The notes beneath the pieces are model-generated. The model was not told where the DNA came from, did no database searches, and worked only from the letters and a program-made list of their open reading frames with translations. From contig NZ_QMKQ01000007.1 in NCBI RefSeq assembly GCF_003287975.1, positions 82,516 to 146,515 of the forward strand: a stretch of 64,000 nt of DNA. The letters are read 5' to 3'. Of the stretch, positions 30,140-38,993 are shown one piece after another. The translations under genes were made by a program, and so were the position numbers. How positions within the stretch are numbered: the stretch's first letter is position 1; each line of letters opens with the position of its first letter. Source of the stretch: Arthrobacter sp. AQ5-05. Its GTDB lineage: Bacteria; Actinomycetota; Actinomycetes; Actinomycetales; Micrococcaceae.

Positions 30140-30501
30140 TTCAAAACTAGGTGCAAATACACCTACTGTCCAGCGCGGAAAGCGGCAGGGAAAATGCTGC
30201 GAAAACTCGACCGTTATCGCAAAACCTCCTAGTGGGAGCCTCAATTTAGGATTGCACACCGTTTTCCGTCCACGCCCCGGATCTCGATGGCGAAAGACAC
30301 GGAAAATCAAATGCCGCCCTGACCTCTGGGCCCCATTCGGGCAACAGGGCGCCCGACTTTTCCACGCTCGCGCCGGAATCCCTGTCCCCTCGGTTCGCTG
30401 CACCCGCACACGCCCGATCCGTTCCCCGGGGCCGCAGGCGGCAAGCGCAAGGAGTGGCACTGGCCGAAGCATCGTCGGCGATGCCTGCTTGCATATTAAA
30501 C

Positions 30502-30537
30502 GGATTGGCCGCCGGGGTCATCCCCGACGGCCAATCC
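30502..30537 (-). terminator. Terminator after the HIT gene
   Basis: A perfect 10-bp outer stem (GGATTGGCCG, 30502-30511 with 30528-30537) with an inner CGGGG/CCCCG pairing is followed on the minus strand by GTTTAATAT. It lies 19 nt after the HIT-gene stop and ends the thrS-HIT unit. Confidence 0.8.
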
Positions 30538-30555
30538 ATGAAGTGCCATGTCGTT

Positions 30556-31164
30556 TTAGTCGATGTCCGCCCAGCCGGCGGCAAGGTCCACGCGGATGTC
30601 GCTGAGCGTTGCCGGGATGGCTTTGGTCTCGGCAATGATCGGGAAGAAGTTTCCGTCCCCCGCCCAGCGCGGGACCACGTGCTGGTGCAGGTGAGCGGCA
30701 ATCCCCGCACCTCCGGTGACGCCTTGGTTCATGCCCAGGTTGAAACCGGTGGGACGCGAGACGTGCCGCAGCACGCGCATGGCCTTTTGGGCCAGCGCTG
30801 CCATCTCAGCGGTTTCCTCCGCCGTGATGTCGGTGTAGTCCGGCACGTGGCGGTACGGGCAGATCAGCAGGTGGCCCGGGTTGTACGGGAAGAGGTTCAG
30901 GATCACGTAGGCGGTCTTGCCGCGGTGGATGATCAGCGAATCCTCGTCGCTGCGGGTCGGCCCGGCGCAGAAGGGACAGGATTCCTCGTCCTTGACCTGG
31001 TCCTGGCCGGCCTTGATGTAGGCCATCCGGTAGGGAGTCCACAGGCGCTGGAACGAATCGGGCACCCCGGCGAGTTCGAAGTCGTCGGTGATGGCGGCAT
31101 CGGCTGCTTCCTGGGACGCGCCACCCGGATGGGTGGATGCGTAGACGTTCGTGGACTCCCCCAT
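30556..31164 (-). CDS. HIT-family hydrolase/phosphorylase (AP4A phosphorylase-like)
   Basis: The 202-residue protein has the histidine triad H158-L-H160-Q-H162 in AAHLHQHVVPRW and a CPFC zinc-type pair at 63-66. The orthologue next to thrS in M. tuberculosis (Rv2613c) is a diadenosine tetraphosphate phosphorylase, so the same activity is a reasonable inference. It starts 4 nt after the thrS stop, giving a two-gene unit. Confidence 0.9.
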   Translation of the reverse strand: MGESTNVYASTHPGGASQEAADAAITDDFELAGVPDSFQRLWTPYRMAYIKAGQDQVKDEESCPFCAGPTRSDEDSLIIHRGKTAYVILNLFPYNPGHLLICPYRHVPDYTDITAEETAEMAALAQKAMRVLRHVSRPTGFNLGMNQGVTGGAGIAAHLHQHVVPRWAGDGNFFPIIAETKAIPATLSDIRVDLAAGWADID

Positions 31165-31168
31165 GGAT

Positions 31169-33172
31169 CTAGGCTTCCCGGTTCTTCACGGCCGCGACGA
31201 TGCGCGCGACGGCCTCGTCGACCGGCACGCCGTTGTCGGTGCTGCCATCGCGGAAGCGGAAGGACACCGCCCCGGCCTCGGCATCCTCGCCGCCGGCGAT
31301 GAGCACGAACGGGACCTTTTCCTTCGACGCGGTGCGGATCTTCTTCGGGAACCGGTCCGAGGAGATGTCCGCCTCGGCACGGATGCCCGCGGCCTTGAGC
31401 TTGTCGATGACATCGAACATGTACTCGTTGAAGGCCTCGGCCACCGGGATGCCCACAACCTGGACCGGGGAGAGCCAGGCCGGGAAGGCGCCGGCGTAGT
31501 GCTCGGTGAGCACGCCCATGAAGCGTTCCACGGAACCGAACAGGGCGCGGTGGATCATCACCGGGCGCTGGCGGGTGCCATCGGCGGCCTGGTACTCGAG
31601 CTCGAAGCGCTCGGGCAGGTTGAAGTCCAGCTGGATGGTGGACATCTGCCAGGTGCGGCCCAGCGCGTCCTTGGCCTGCACGGAGATCTTCGGGCCGTAG
31701 AAGGCGGCTCCTCCCGGGTCCGGGACCAGCTCCAGGCCCGAGGCCTCGGCGACCTCGGCCAGGGTGCGGGTCGCTTCCTCCCAGACGTCGTCGTCGCCGA
31801 CGAACTTCTCCGGGTTCTTGGTGGAGAGCTCCAGGTAGAAGTCATCCAGCCCGTAGTCCTTGAGCAGCCCGAGCACGAAGTTCAGTGTTTCGGTCAGCTC
31901 GTCCTTCATCTGCTCCTTGGTGCAGTAGATGTGGGCGTCGTCCTGTGTCATGCCGCGCACGCGGGTCAGGCCGTGGACCACGCCGGACTTCTCGTAGCGG
32001 TAGACCGAGCCGAATTCGAACAAACGCAGCGGCAGTTCGCGGTAGGACCGTCCGCGCGAGCGGAAGATCAGGTTGTGCATGGGGCAGTTCATGGGCTTGA
32101 GGTAGTAGTCCTGGCCGGGCTTGCGCACCGTGCCGTCCTCGTTGAGCTCCGCGTCCACGTGCATCGGCGGGAACATGCCGTCCTTGTACCAGTCAAGGTG
32201 CCCGGAGACCTCGTAGAGGTGGCCCTTGGTGATGTGCGGGGTGTAGACGAACTCGTAGCCGGCCTCGACGTGGCGGGCACGCGAGTAGTCTTCCATTTCC
32301 TTGCGGATGATGCCGCCGCGCGGGTGGAACACCGGCAGGCCGGAACCCAGCTCGTCGGGGAAGGAGAAGAGGTCGAGTTCGACGCCGAGCTTGCGGTGGT
32401 CGCGGCGTTCGGCCTCGGCGATGCGCTCCTGGTAGGCCTTCAGGGCGTCCTTGGTCGGCCAGGCCGTGCCGTAGATGCGCTGCAGCTGCTGGTTGTCTTG
32501 GTTGCCCAGCCAGTAGGCGGCCGAGGTGCGGGTCAGCGCGAAGGCGTTGGAGATCAGCTTGGTGTTGGGCAGGTGCGGGCCGCGGCACAAATCGCACCAG
32601 ACGGTCTCGCCGGACTTGCGGTCGACGTTGTCGTAGACGGTGATTTCGCCGGCGCCGACCTCGACGTTGACGCCCTCGCCGGCCGAGTCGGCTTCGTTGG
32701 CCTTCTTCAGCAGCTCGAGCTTGTAGGGTTCGTTGGCCATGGCCTTGCGGGCCTCGTCCTCTGTGACGACGCGGCGGGCGAACTTCTGGTTCTGGTTCAC
32801 GATCTTGAGCATCATCTTCTCGAGGGTCTTCAAGTCCTCGGGAGTGAACGGCTCGGCGACGTCGAAGTCGAAGTAGAAGCCGTCGGTGATGTACGGGCCG
32901 ATGCCCAGCTTGGCATCCGGGCGCAGCTGCTGCACGGCCTGGGCCATGACGTGCGCGGTGGAGTGGCGCAGCACCTCGAGCCCGGCGGGGGAATCGATGG
33001 TGACGCGTTCGACGGTGGTTCCGGCCTCCAGCGGGCGGGAAAGGTCGCGCAGCACGCCATCGACGTGCATGACGACGACCTCGCGGTCGTCAAAGTACAG
33101 CTCGGCCCCGGTAGTGCCGGCATTCACCTCGCGTTGTTCGCCATCGACGGTCAGTGTGATTTGCTCAAGCAC
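31169..33172 (-). CDS. thrS: Threonyl-tRNA synthetase
   Basis: ThrS charges tRNA-Thr and edits Ser-tRNA-Thr. The 667-residue protein has a TGS domain (about 1-62), the editing domain with [10 protein letters not shown] and CDLCRGPH motifs (about 65-225), a class II core containing MNCPMHN (zinc Cys) and [14 protein letters not shown], and the C-terminal anticodon domain (about 555-665). Translation begins at GTG (33170-33172) with AGGAG about 6 nt upstream. I see no T-box leader in the 155 nt upstream. Confidence 0.97.
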   Translation of the reverse strand: MLEQITLTVDGEQREVNAGTTGAELYFDDREVVVMHVDGVLRDLSRPLEAGTTVERVTIDSPAGLEVLRHSTAHVMAQAVQQLRPDAKLGIGPYITDGFYFDFDVAEPFTPEDLKTLEKMMLKIVNQNQKFARRVVTEDEARKAMANEPYKLELLKKANEADSAGEGVNVEVGAGEITVYDNVDRKSGETVWCDLCRGPHLPNTKLISNAFALTRTSAAYWLGNQDNQQLQRIYGTAWPTKDALKAYQERIAEAERRDHRKLGVELDLFSFPDELGSGLPVFHPRGGIIRKEMEDYSRARHVEAGYEFVYTPHITKGHLYEVSGHLDWYKDGMFPPMHVDAELNEDGTVRKPGQDYYLKPMNCPMHNLIFRSRGRSYRELPLRLFEFGSVYRYEKSGVVHGLTRVRGMTQDDAHIYCTKEQMKDELTETLNFVLGLLKDYGLDDFYLELSTKNPEKFVGDDDVWEEATRTLAEVAEASGLELVPDPGGAAFYGPKISVQAKDALGRTWQMSTIQLDFNLPERFELEYQAADGTRQRPVMIHRALFGSVERFMGVLTEHYAGAFPAWLSPVQVVGIPVAEAFNEYMFDVIDKLKAAGIRAEADISSDRFPKKIRTASKEKVPFVLIAGGEDAEAGAVSFRFRDGSTDNGVPVDEAVARIVAAVKNREA

Positions 33173-33328
33173 TACGGCTCCTCGTTTCGTGGTTCGGCTT
33201 CATGGCTTGTGGCGTACGGTGGCCACAACCAGCCAACTACCAGCTTAACCGACGCCCGCCGGTGCCAACCAATCGAAAACCACGCATGTCATCACGGCCC
33301 GGGCCCCGATGGTCCCAATAGGCCCAGG

Positions 33329-33976
33329 CTATGCGTGCTCCGGGTACTTGAGCACCGCCAGCACCCGTCGCTGGTCGCCCCCGGATGGCTCGAGGCCCAG
33401 CTTGGAGAAGATCGCGGTGATGTTCTTCTCCACCGCCCCGGCGGAGAGGATGAGCTCCGCGCAGATCCCCGCGTTGGTGCGCCCCTGCGCTATGAGTTCG
33501 AGCACCGATTGCTCCCGCGGGGTCAGCATCTCCAGCCCCGCGGCCCGGTTCGAGACGCTCATGAGCTGGCGGACGACCTCCGGGTCGAGCACGGTTTCCC
33601 CGGCGGCAATCCGTGCCAGCGCCTCGATGAACGAGCCCACCCGCCACCCGGTCCTTGAGCAGGTATCCGGTCCCCGAGGGCTGTCCGGCAAAAAACCGGG
33701 ATACGTAGCGCGTCTCCGCGTATAGGGAGAGCCCCCAGCACCCCGACGCTGGGGTCGGTGGTGCGCAGGGCCAGGGCAGCGCGGATGCCCTCGTTGGTGT
33801 GGGTCGGCGGCATCCGGTTGTCCAGGATCACCACGTCGGGAGCGTCGGTGGCCAGGGAGGCGAGCAGGTCCTCGGCGTTGTCCACCGCGGCAACCACCTG
33901 ATGCCCGCGGCCGGTCAGCAACTCGGTGAGCCCGGCAGCCCGGCAGGGCAGAATCCTCGGCAATGGAAATCCCCAT
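33329..33976 (-). pseudogene. NarL/LuxR-type response regulator, broken by several frameshifts
   Basis: Pieces of one response regulator can be read across three frames in order: MGISIAEDSAL; then GLTELLTGRGHQVVAAVDN and PDVVILDNRMPP (the phosphoacceptor block, Asp present); then RYVSRFFAGQPSGTGYLLKDRV (conserved Lys); then SFIEALARIAAGETVLDPEVV and a full LuxR helix-turn-helix (LTPREQSVLELIAQGRTNAG...KLGL) ending at the stop at 33329. At least three frame changes are needed, so it is not a working gene. It follows the remains of its kinase, as in an ordinary two-component operon. Confidence 0.8.
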
Positions 33977-34019
33977 GCCCCAGTTTCCCCCGGCTCCTTC
34001 CCGTCCAAGAAAGCGGCAG

Positions 34020-34710
34020 CCTGAGAGTGACCTCGTGGACCCTCCCCGGGGCGAGGAAATGTCCAATGTCCCGTCAACGTTCGTGGCACGGGCTTTGAGT
34101 CCCTCGATGCCGCTTCCGGTTGCCGGGTCCACTCCCCCCGATGCCGTCGTCAAGCACGCTGAGCACCAGCTGCTTCCCGATCCCTGCGGTGGCGACCTTC
34201 ATGGTGATGCGTGTGCCTCCGGAGTGCTTGGCCGCGTTGTTCAGCAGTTCCGCGGTGCAGAAGTACGCGATGGCCTCGATCGCCGGGCTGGGGCGGGAAG
34301 CCGGCGAATAGGTCAGGGACACGGGCATCGGGCCGCCGCAACCAGCGATTCCAGCGCCGTGTCCAGGTCATCGTTGATGGCGGCGGGCCGGATGACGCTG
34401 GCCAGGCCGCGCAGGTGGTTCAACGCATCGGTTGCCGCTCCTTGTCGGCAATGCTCAGCCCGATGACTGTCACCAGGAGGGATGCACCCAGCGAGATCAT
34501 CAGGATGGCATGGGTGAATCCGAAAGGAGCATGGAACAGCATGGCCCAGTGGTAGGCAAAGGCTCGCCAGGTTTTCTTCTTGAAGAATGCCGGCACGAAC
34601 TTTTGGTCCTTTACTACCGCGAAACGAGGGTCAGCATGGGTTTCGATTGCGGCCAGGGGCGACCCTGTGGGGATGATTTCCTGCTCCGATGCGAATGAAT
34701 TGCCATTCAT
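34020..34710 (-). pseudogene. Sensor histidine kinase remnant (putative-sensor domain plus ATPase pieces)
   Basis: The N-terminal piece from 34710 (MNGNSFASEQEI...FFKKKTWRAFAYHW then a hydrophobic segment to IGLSIADKERQP) looks like the start of a bacterial putative-sensor domain and stops at 34420. A second piece in another frame (LRGLASVIRPAAINDDLDTALESL) runs into AIEAIAYFCTAELLNNAAKHSGG (N box) and LVLSVLDDGIGG. A third frame gives the end of the ATPase domain (GSGIEGLKARATNVDGTL, about 34150-34045). The rest of the sensor and the phosphoacceptor His region are missing. It is a degraded kinase upstream of the broken response regulator. Confidence 0.75.
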
Positions 34711-34848
34711 GCTTCCTGGCATTCTACGGAAAAGCCCCGCTGGACATGGGGAAAGCCACCGGGACACCCGGGGGTTGTCCCCCGAGTATCCATCGTTCCG
34801 CACATCACCGTTTCCATTAGGGCCCCAAGGATTCACCTAGGGTTAGGG

Positions 34849-34964
34849 CCTTAACCTTGGGCAACGGAGGCTTTGCCCAAGGTTAAGGCTCTAACCTTGG
34901 ATAAGGATCCGATAAACCAAGGTTAAGTACCTAACCTTGGATAAGATAAGAATCGGCCAAAGTT
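34849..34964. promoter_or_regulatory. Regular inverted-repeat operator array upstream of the Fic gene
   Basis: Six 8-bp half-sites alternate in orientation: AACCTTGG (34853), CCAAGGTT (34877), AACCTTGG (34893), CCAAGGTT (34917), AACCTTGG (34933) and CCAAAGTT (34957). The start-to-start spacings are exactly 24, 16, 24, 16 and 24 bp, a 40-bp period. The close pairs form two 24-bp operators with 9-bp arms and 6-bp spacers (34877-34900 and 34917-34940). The array ends 52 bp before the fic ATG. It probably binds the winged-helix C-terminus of the Fic protein itself, or another regulator, cooperatively. Confidence 0.7.
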
Positions 34965-35016
34965 ACGGACCCCTGCTTTTGGCAAAGGATGCGTACACCA
35001 AACGTTAGGAATGCGG

Positions 35017-36261
35017 ATGCAAACGCTGTGGCCAATCCACGGAACGGAGCACCAAACCTGGAGTCCAAGCGGGCAGGGACCCAAGGAAGACCGAATCTTT
35101 TCCGTCTTTCAAGCCAGCATTCCACCTTTCATCGCCAACACGGATTGGGTTCCCACAGCGGAACTCTCCACTCTGTGTGAAACTGCTGTCATTGCCATCA
35201 CCCGGCTGGATGCCAAGGCAGGTTTGCTGCTATCACCATTGACAGCGTTTTTGCTGCGCAACGAAGCAGAGTCCTCTTCGAAAATCGAATCCGTCGAAGC
35301 CCCCCAAATCGACCTCGCGCGAGCTGCGCTCGGCATAAGATCCAGCGACCATGCCAAGTCCACTGTTGCTGCTGCCGATGCAATCGAGGATCTCATCCTT
35401 GCCGCCGAGAACCGAAACCCTGCCGACGAAGAAGCCTTGACGGACGCACACCGGATCCTCATGAAGAATGATCCGACGGAAATGAAACATGCCGGCACGT
35501 TCCGGGACGTCCAAAACTGGATCGGCGGTTCCGACTACTCCCCGAGGAACGCGGTGCACGTTCCTCCGGCACCTGCTCGCGTTGGATCGTTGATGGACGA
35601 CCTGCACGTTTTTTGTTCCCGCACCGACCTACCAGTCCTAGCGCAAGCCGCACTCGCGCATGGCCAATTTGAAAATATCCACCCTTTTACCGACGGCAAC
35701 GGCCGCATCGGCCGGGCACTGATCAACGCCATTCTTCGCCATCGGGGCCTCACTCAATCTGCCGTCATTCCGATTGCTTCGGCCTTCGCCGCACGACGGG
35801 ACTGGTATTTCGAAGTGGTCAGCGCCTACCGTGCCGGGCAGGCCTCACTGCTGGTGGAGTTCCTTGCCAGCAGCGCAATCGTAGTGTGCATGGAAGCGGA
35901 GGCCTCGGCGCTCACCCTCGCCGAGCTGCCTGAGCAATGGCGCGAAAAGGCCAAGCCGCGTGGCGGTTCAGCCGCAGCACTATTGATCGATTCGCTGCTG
36001 GCAACTCCACTGATCACGGTTGAATCCGCCGCATGGCGTCTGGGGCTGAGCGAAACTGCCGCCAACTCCGGGATCCAGAAACTCGTTGAGACGGGAGTGC
36101 TCAAATTCGTGGGCCGCGGGAAACGCGATCAAGCGTGGAGTGCATCCGACGTCACCGACGAGGCGGAGGGCCTGGTGCAGCGCATCGGCGAACATCGCGA
36201 ATACCTGTTGACACCGAATGTACGGGCCCATCTGTCCAAACGCGGGCTGCTGGGCTCCTGA
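35017..36261 (+). CDS. Fic/DOC family protein with N-terminal inhibitory motif and C-terminal winged helix
   Basis: The 414-residue protein is a Fic-type AMP (or other NMP) transferase. The active-site loop HPFTDGNGRIGR is complete at 222-233. The segment S87-x-x-x-E91 (in ESSSKIES) matches the (S/T)xxxE(G/N) inhibitory helix of class II Fic proteins, which keeps the enzyme self-inhibited, though the last position is Ser. The region at about 330-385 (LITVESAAWRLGLSETAANSGIQKLVETGVLKF) looks like a winged helix. I chose the ATG at 35017 because AGGA lies 6 nt upstream; an in-frame ATG at 35011 has it too close. GC content is lower than in neighbouring genes, suggesting transfer. The operator array lies just upstream. 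Confidence 0.92.
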   Translation: MQTLWPIHGTEHQTWSPSGQGPKEDRIFSVFQASIPPFIANTDWVPTAELSTLCETAVIAITRLDAKAGLLLSPLTAFLLRNEAESSSKIESVEAPQIDLARAALGIRSSDHAKSTVAAADAIEDLILAAENRNPADEEALTDAHRILMKNDPTEMKHAGTFRDVQNWIGGSDYSPRNAVHVPPAPARVGSLMDDLHVFCSRTDLPVLAQAALAHGQFENIHPFTDGNGRIGRALINAILRHRGLTQSAVIPIASAFAARRDWYFEVVSAYRAGQASLLVEFLASSAIVVCMEAEASALTLAELPEQWREKAKPRGGSAAALLIDSLLATPLITVESAAWRLGLSETAANSGIQKLVETGVLKFVGRGKRDQAWSASDVTDEAEGLVQRIGEHREYLLTPNVRAHLSKRGLLGS

Positions 36262-36314
36262 GACCGGCTGTCACCCCCTAGCTACTTGTCAGCCAGCCGG
36301 GCTAGCATCTAGTC

Positions 36315-36767
36315 ATGGAACCCAGGGTGAATCTCAGCAAGTCCGATCCTGCTGCGTATGCGGCGCTGTTGGCCATGAACAAGGCCGCCAGCGATTCTGC
36401 CGATGCCGCAGGAATTGATCCCAAGCTTCGCGAGCTGCTCAAGGTGCGGGCCTCGCAAATCAATGGCTGCACCTATTGCCTGCGCATGCATACCCGCGAT
36501 GCCCTGAAACTCGGTGAGAGCACCGATCGCCTGGCGCTGGTCTCCGCGTGGGCCGACTCCGAATACTTCACGGCCGTCGAACGCGCGGCCTTGGCATTGT
36601 GCGAGTCCATCACCATGGTCTCGGTGGACCACGTCCCGCATGGGGTGTACACCATGGCCCGGGCGGTGCTTTCCGACGAGCAGATCTCAGCCGTCGCCTG
36701 GCTGAGCGCGGCCATCAACATGTTCAACCGGGTCGCGATCACTTCCCGCTACCCGGTCAAGCCCTAG
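36315..36767 (+). CDS. AhpD-like carboxymuconolactone decarboxylase family protein
   Basis: The 150-residue protein has the AhpD/CMD redox motif C52-T-Y-C55-x3-H59 (NGCTYCLRMHT), with conserved acidic residues upstream (ELLKVRASQ). Members act as peroxidase-associated disulfide reductases. The short distance from fic (53 nt) suggests possible co-transcription. Its stop shares the bases CTAG with the stop of the convergent response regulator gene. Confidence 0.9.
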   Translation: MEPRVNLSKSDPAAYAALLAMNKAASDSADAAGIDPKLRELLKVRASQINGCTYCLRMHTRDALKLGESTDRLALVSAWADSEYFTAVERAALALCESITMVSVDHVPHGVYTMARAVLSDEQISAVAWLSAAINMFNRVAITSRYPVKP

Positions 36768-37414
36768 TTGCTTCCCTGCGACTGCAGGTAGGTGACGACC
36801 GCCAGGACCCTGCGGTGGTCCTGCGGGGCCACGGGCAGCTCGAACTTGGCCAGGATGTTTCCCCCGTGCGTCTCCACGGTGCGTTCGGTCAGCCACAGGA
36901 GTTGGGCAATGCCCAGGTTGGTGCGGCCCTCGGCCATCAGCGCCAGCACCTCGCGCTCGCGCAGGGTCAGCGCCTCGACACGGCGGTTGCTGCGTGCGGC
37001 TCCGATGAGTTCAACAACCGTTTCCGGGTCCAGTGCCGTTCCGCCCTCGCGCACCCGGTTCAGGGTCTCGAGGAATTCGTTCACCTCCAGCACCCGGTCC
37101 TTGAGCAGGTACGCGAAGTACCCGCCGGGGACCAGCCGGGCGGTATGTGCGGTTTCCACGTGCTGGGACAGCAGCACGATGCCCATCCGCGGGAATTCGC
37201 CGCGCAGCAACACCGCCGCACGCGCCCCGTCATCGGTGAGGCCCGGGGGCATGGGCACGACGCAGACCAGCACGTCCGGTTCCAGGGCCCGCGTCCGCGC
37301 CAATGCGGCCTCGGCATTCCCGACCGCAGCAACCACCTCGTGCCCCGGATCCTCCAAAAGGTTCGAGAGCCCCTGGCGAAAGAGCGCGGAATCCTCGGCG
37401 ATGATTATGCGCAT
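36764..37414 (-). CDS. NarL/LuxR-type response regulator lacking the phosphoacceptor Asp
   Basis: The 216-residue protein keeps the full receiver plus LuxR helix-turn-helix layout: acidic pair E7/D8 (IIIAEDSALFRQG), switch Ser (VLLSQH), Lys105 (YLLKDR) and an HTH (LTLREREVLALMAEGRTNLGIAQ...TVETHGG). At the phosphorylation site the family pattern DVLVxDVRMPPG reads DVLVCVVPMPPG, so the Asp near position 52 is Val (GTC instead of GAC). It is therefore unlikely to respond to phosphorylation. Its kinase upstream survives only as a stump, whose stop overlaps this start. The gene may be dead, or may act without phosphorylation. Confidence 0.82.
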   Translation of the reverse strand: MRIIIAEDSALFRQGLSNLLEDPGHEVVAAVGNAEAALARTRALEPDVLVCVVPMPPGLTDDGARAAVLLRGEFPRMGIVLLSQHVETAHTARLVPGGYFAYLLKDRVLEVNEFLETLNRVREGGTALDPETVVELIGAARSNRRVEALTLREREVLALMAEGRTNLGIAQLLWLTERTVETHGGNILAKFELPVAPQDHRRVLAVVTYLQSQGSN

Positions 37415-37753
37415 GGCAGCACCGCCTCGATGAGGGTTCCGCGGCCGTCTTGGCTGCGCACGTTCATTGATCCGCCCAACGCCCCGACCCTGTCGGCCGG
37501 GCCCGCCAGTCCCCCCACCCGGGGTGCACGTGGCCCCGCCGCGGCCATCGCCGCTCACGCTCAAGCGGACTGATTCACCTTCCCGCCCCAGCCTGACGGT
37601 GATATGCCGGGCCCCTGCATGCTTGACGGCGTTGTGCACCGCTTCGGCGGCCACGAAATAGGCGTTGGCTCCCACGATCTCCGGGACGAGGCCCAAGGAA
37701 TCGCCGATCCGCAGCTGCACCGGCGTCGGGGAACGGCCGCTGAGCTGCCGCAG
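37405..37753 (-). pseudogene. Sensor kinase stump (partial HATPase domain) fused to hipA
   Basis: From about 37753 the sequence reads as the ATPase domain of a NarL-type kinase: LRQLSGRSPTPVQLRIG, the N box FVAAEAVHNAVKHAGARH, then VSGDGRGG, where kinases have DDGRGG. After this the frame shifts; the correct end (GLAGPADRVGALGGSMNVRS...IEAVLPCA) is in another frame and stops at 37405 within the start of the response regulator. The sensor and dimerisation domains are gone. The upstream part of the same open frame is HipA, so a deletion has joined two unrelated genes. Confidence 0.75.
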
Positions 37754-38784
37754 CGCGGCGAGGTCCACCGAGGCCGCGGCCCTGGGCGGCAGGCCGAGGG
37801 CGTCGGCAAATTCCGTCCAATGCCGGGCCTTGAGGTTCTTGAGTTTTCCCGCGATCGGCAGCGCCATGGTTTCATCGCCGTACAGCAGGGTGCAGGGCAG
37901 GTCACAGAGGGGCGAGATCTCGAAACCGCCGCCCTGCCTGCCCAGCACGGAGAGGTTCTTGGCATGAAGGTCATCGTTGCCGGCCAGCCGGGCAAAGGCG
38001 AATTGCAGGTACAGGTTGCCGCCGGCCACCACGGGGGCGATGCACAAGCGGGCCAGGGCCGACACAACGTCTTCGGCCGCCAAGCCGTACTTCGCGGCCG
38101 GGGCAGGCCCCTGGCCTGTGTCCCGTCCTCGAGGGCCATCCGGTGCCTGCGGCCAGCGGCACCCGGCCGCCGCGAACCTCTGGACCAGCAGGCCGGCCAA
38201 GCCGTGCCTGTCATGGATGATCCGGTTGCCCGCCACCGTGAGGTTCAGGTTCCTTGCCCGGCCAGGTGTGCGGCCTCGTTGGCCACCAGATGGGGGTTCT
38301 GCGCGGGATCGAGCTTGAGCGGATCGTGCAGGCCCCGCGTCACCAGGGGCATGGGGAGCATCGAGGCGCTGGCCTTGTCCTGTACGCCGGGAAGTGCGTG
38401 CAGGTCCACCGAGTTCGCCAGCACGGCGAAGTCCAGGTCCTCCGGTGTGGAGGTGTCGCCCGGGGCATCGGCCCCCACGGCCAGCGGCAAGGTCAGTTCG
38501 TCGTCGAAGCCGGTCTTGGTCGCATTCATCAACCCCGTCGGCCGGCGTCCCTCGGGAAGCAGCCCCGCAAAGAACGCGGGAAGGGCATCGTTTGGCGTTT
38601 CCACCGCGGCGTTTTCCAGCCGGAGGGAAAACGCCACCGGTGCCTTGCCGCCGGCCAGGTAGCTGGCCAGGTAGCCGAAGCGGATGCCCCCGGCGGCCGT
38701 CCTGGATAAAGTGCCCGCGTGGCTCCCGTTCTTGTAGCCGTAGGCTCGCTCGATGAACCCGAGTCGTTGGAGGTCCGGCGTCAT
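37754..38784 (-). pseudogene. hipA: HipA toxin kinase, frameshifted and truncated at its C-terminus
   Basis: HipA is a Ser/Thr kinase toxin that phosphorylates aminoacyl-tRNA synthetases in E. coli. The frame from 38784 gives the N-terminal half (GFIERAYGYKNGSHAGTLSR, FAGLLPEGRRP, LPGVQDKASASM) but stops at 38245 after LVANEAAHLAG. The rest continues in other frames: NRIIHDRHGLAGLLVQRF, a short out-of-frame stretch, then KYGLAAEDVVSALARLC, the catalytic block FARLAGNDDLHAKN and ISPLCDLPCTLLYGDETM. The last part of the protein is replaced by a kinase stump. At least three lesions make it nonfunctional. The ATG overlaps the ancestral hipB stop. Confidence 0.8.
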
Positions 38785-38793
38785 CGCCCGACG

Positions 38794-38979
38794 TCAAGCT
38801 GAGCCCAAGACATTGAGGACCGAGGCCAGGACGCGCAGGGACGGATTGCCGGTGGCGGTTTCCAGTGCGTGCACGGTCCGTTCGGAGATCTCGGCCAGGG
38901 CGGCCGGTTCCCCCTGGGTCGACCCGGCGCCCTTGCGGGCCCGGCGGATCTCCAGCCCCAGTGCCGATTCGGTATCCAA
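38794..38979 (-). CDS. hipB: HipB-like antitoxin/repressor (XRE), slightly truncated
   Basis: This 61-residue protein is the DNA-binding partner of HipA. It shows the XRE/HipB pattern ALGLEIRRARKGAG, then ALAEISERTVHALETATGNPSLRVLASVLNVLG. I chose TTG at 38977-38979, which has AGGA 5 nt upstream and follows the first palindrome; ATG at 39039 or 39027 are alternatives. The frame ends early (VLGSA); inserting two bases restores QLDVGR and a stop that overlaps the hipA start as ATGA. STQGEP replaces the usual LTQGEL in the helix-turn-helix, so DNA binding may be weakened. Confidence 0.65.
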   Translation of the reverse strand: MDTESALGLEIRRARKGAGSTQGEPAALAEISERTVHALETATGNPSLRVLASVLNVLGSA

Positions 38980-38993
38980 GCCAGTCCTAGCGC

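Larger units (their letters stand above)
30054..30555. other. 500-nt intergenic region between the HIT gene and pdxS
   Basis: No protein gene is evident. It contains the HIT-gene terminator (30502-30537) and the pdxS upstream control region with two CGTCACAA repeats. In several other actinobacteria (for example the M. tuberculosis order thrS, HIT, pgsA1, acyltransferase, pimA) lipid genes lie here; none are seen. Confidence 0.5.

Noticed and set aside
33173..33328. A T-box riboswitch upstream of thrS
   Set aside because: The region is only 155 nt long, and no T-box consensus or specifier-loop pairing could be identified by eye.
34849..34964. A CRISPR array
   Set aside because: The repeats are 8-bp inverted half-sites with 16/24-bp steps, not identical 20-40-bp direct repeats with unique spacers, and no cas gene is present.
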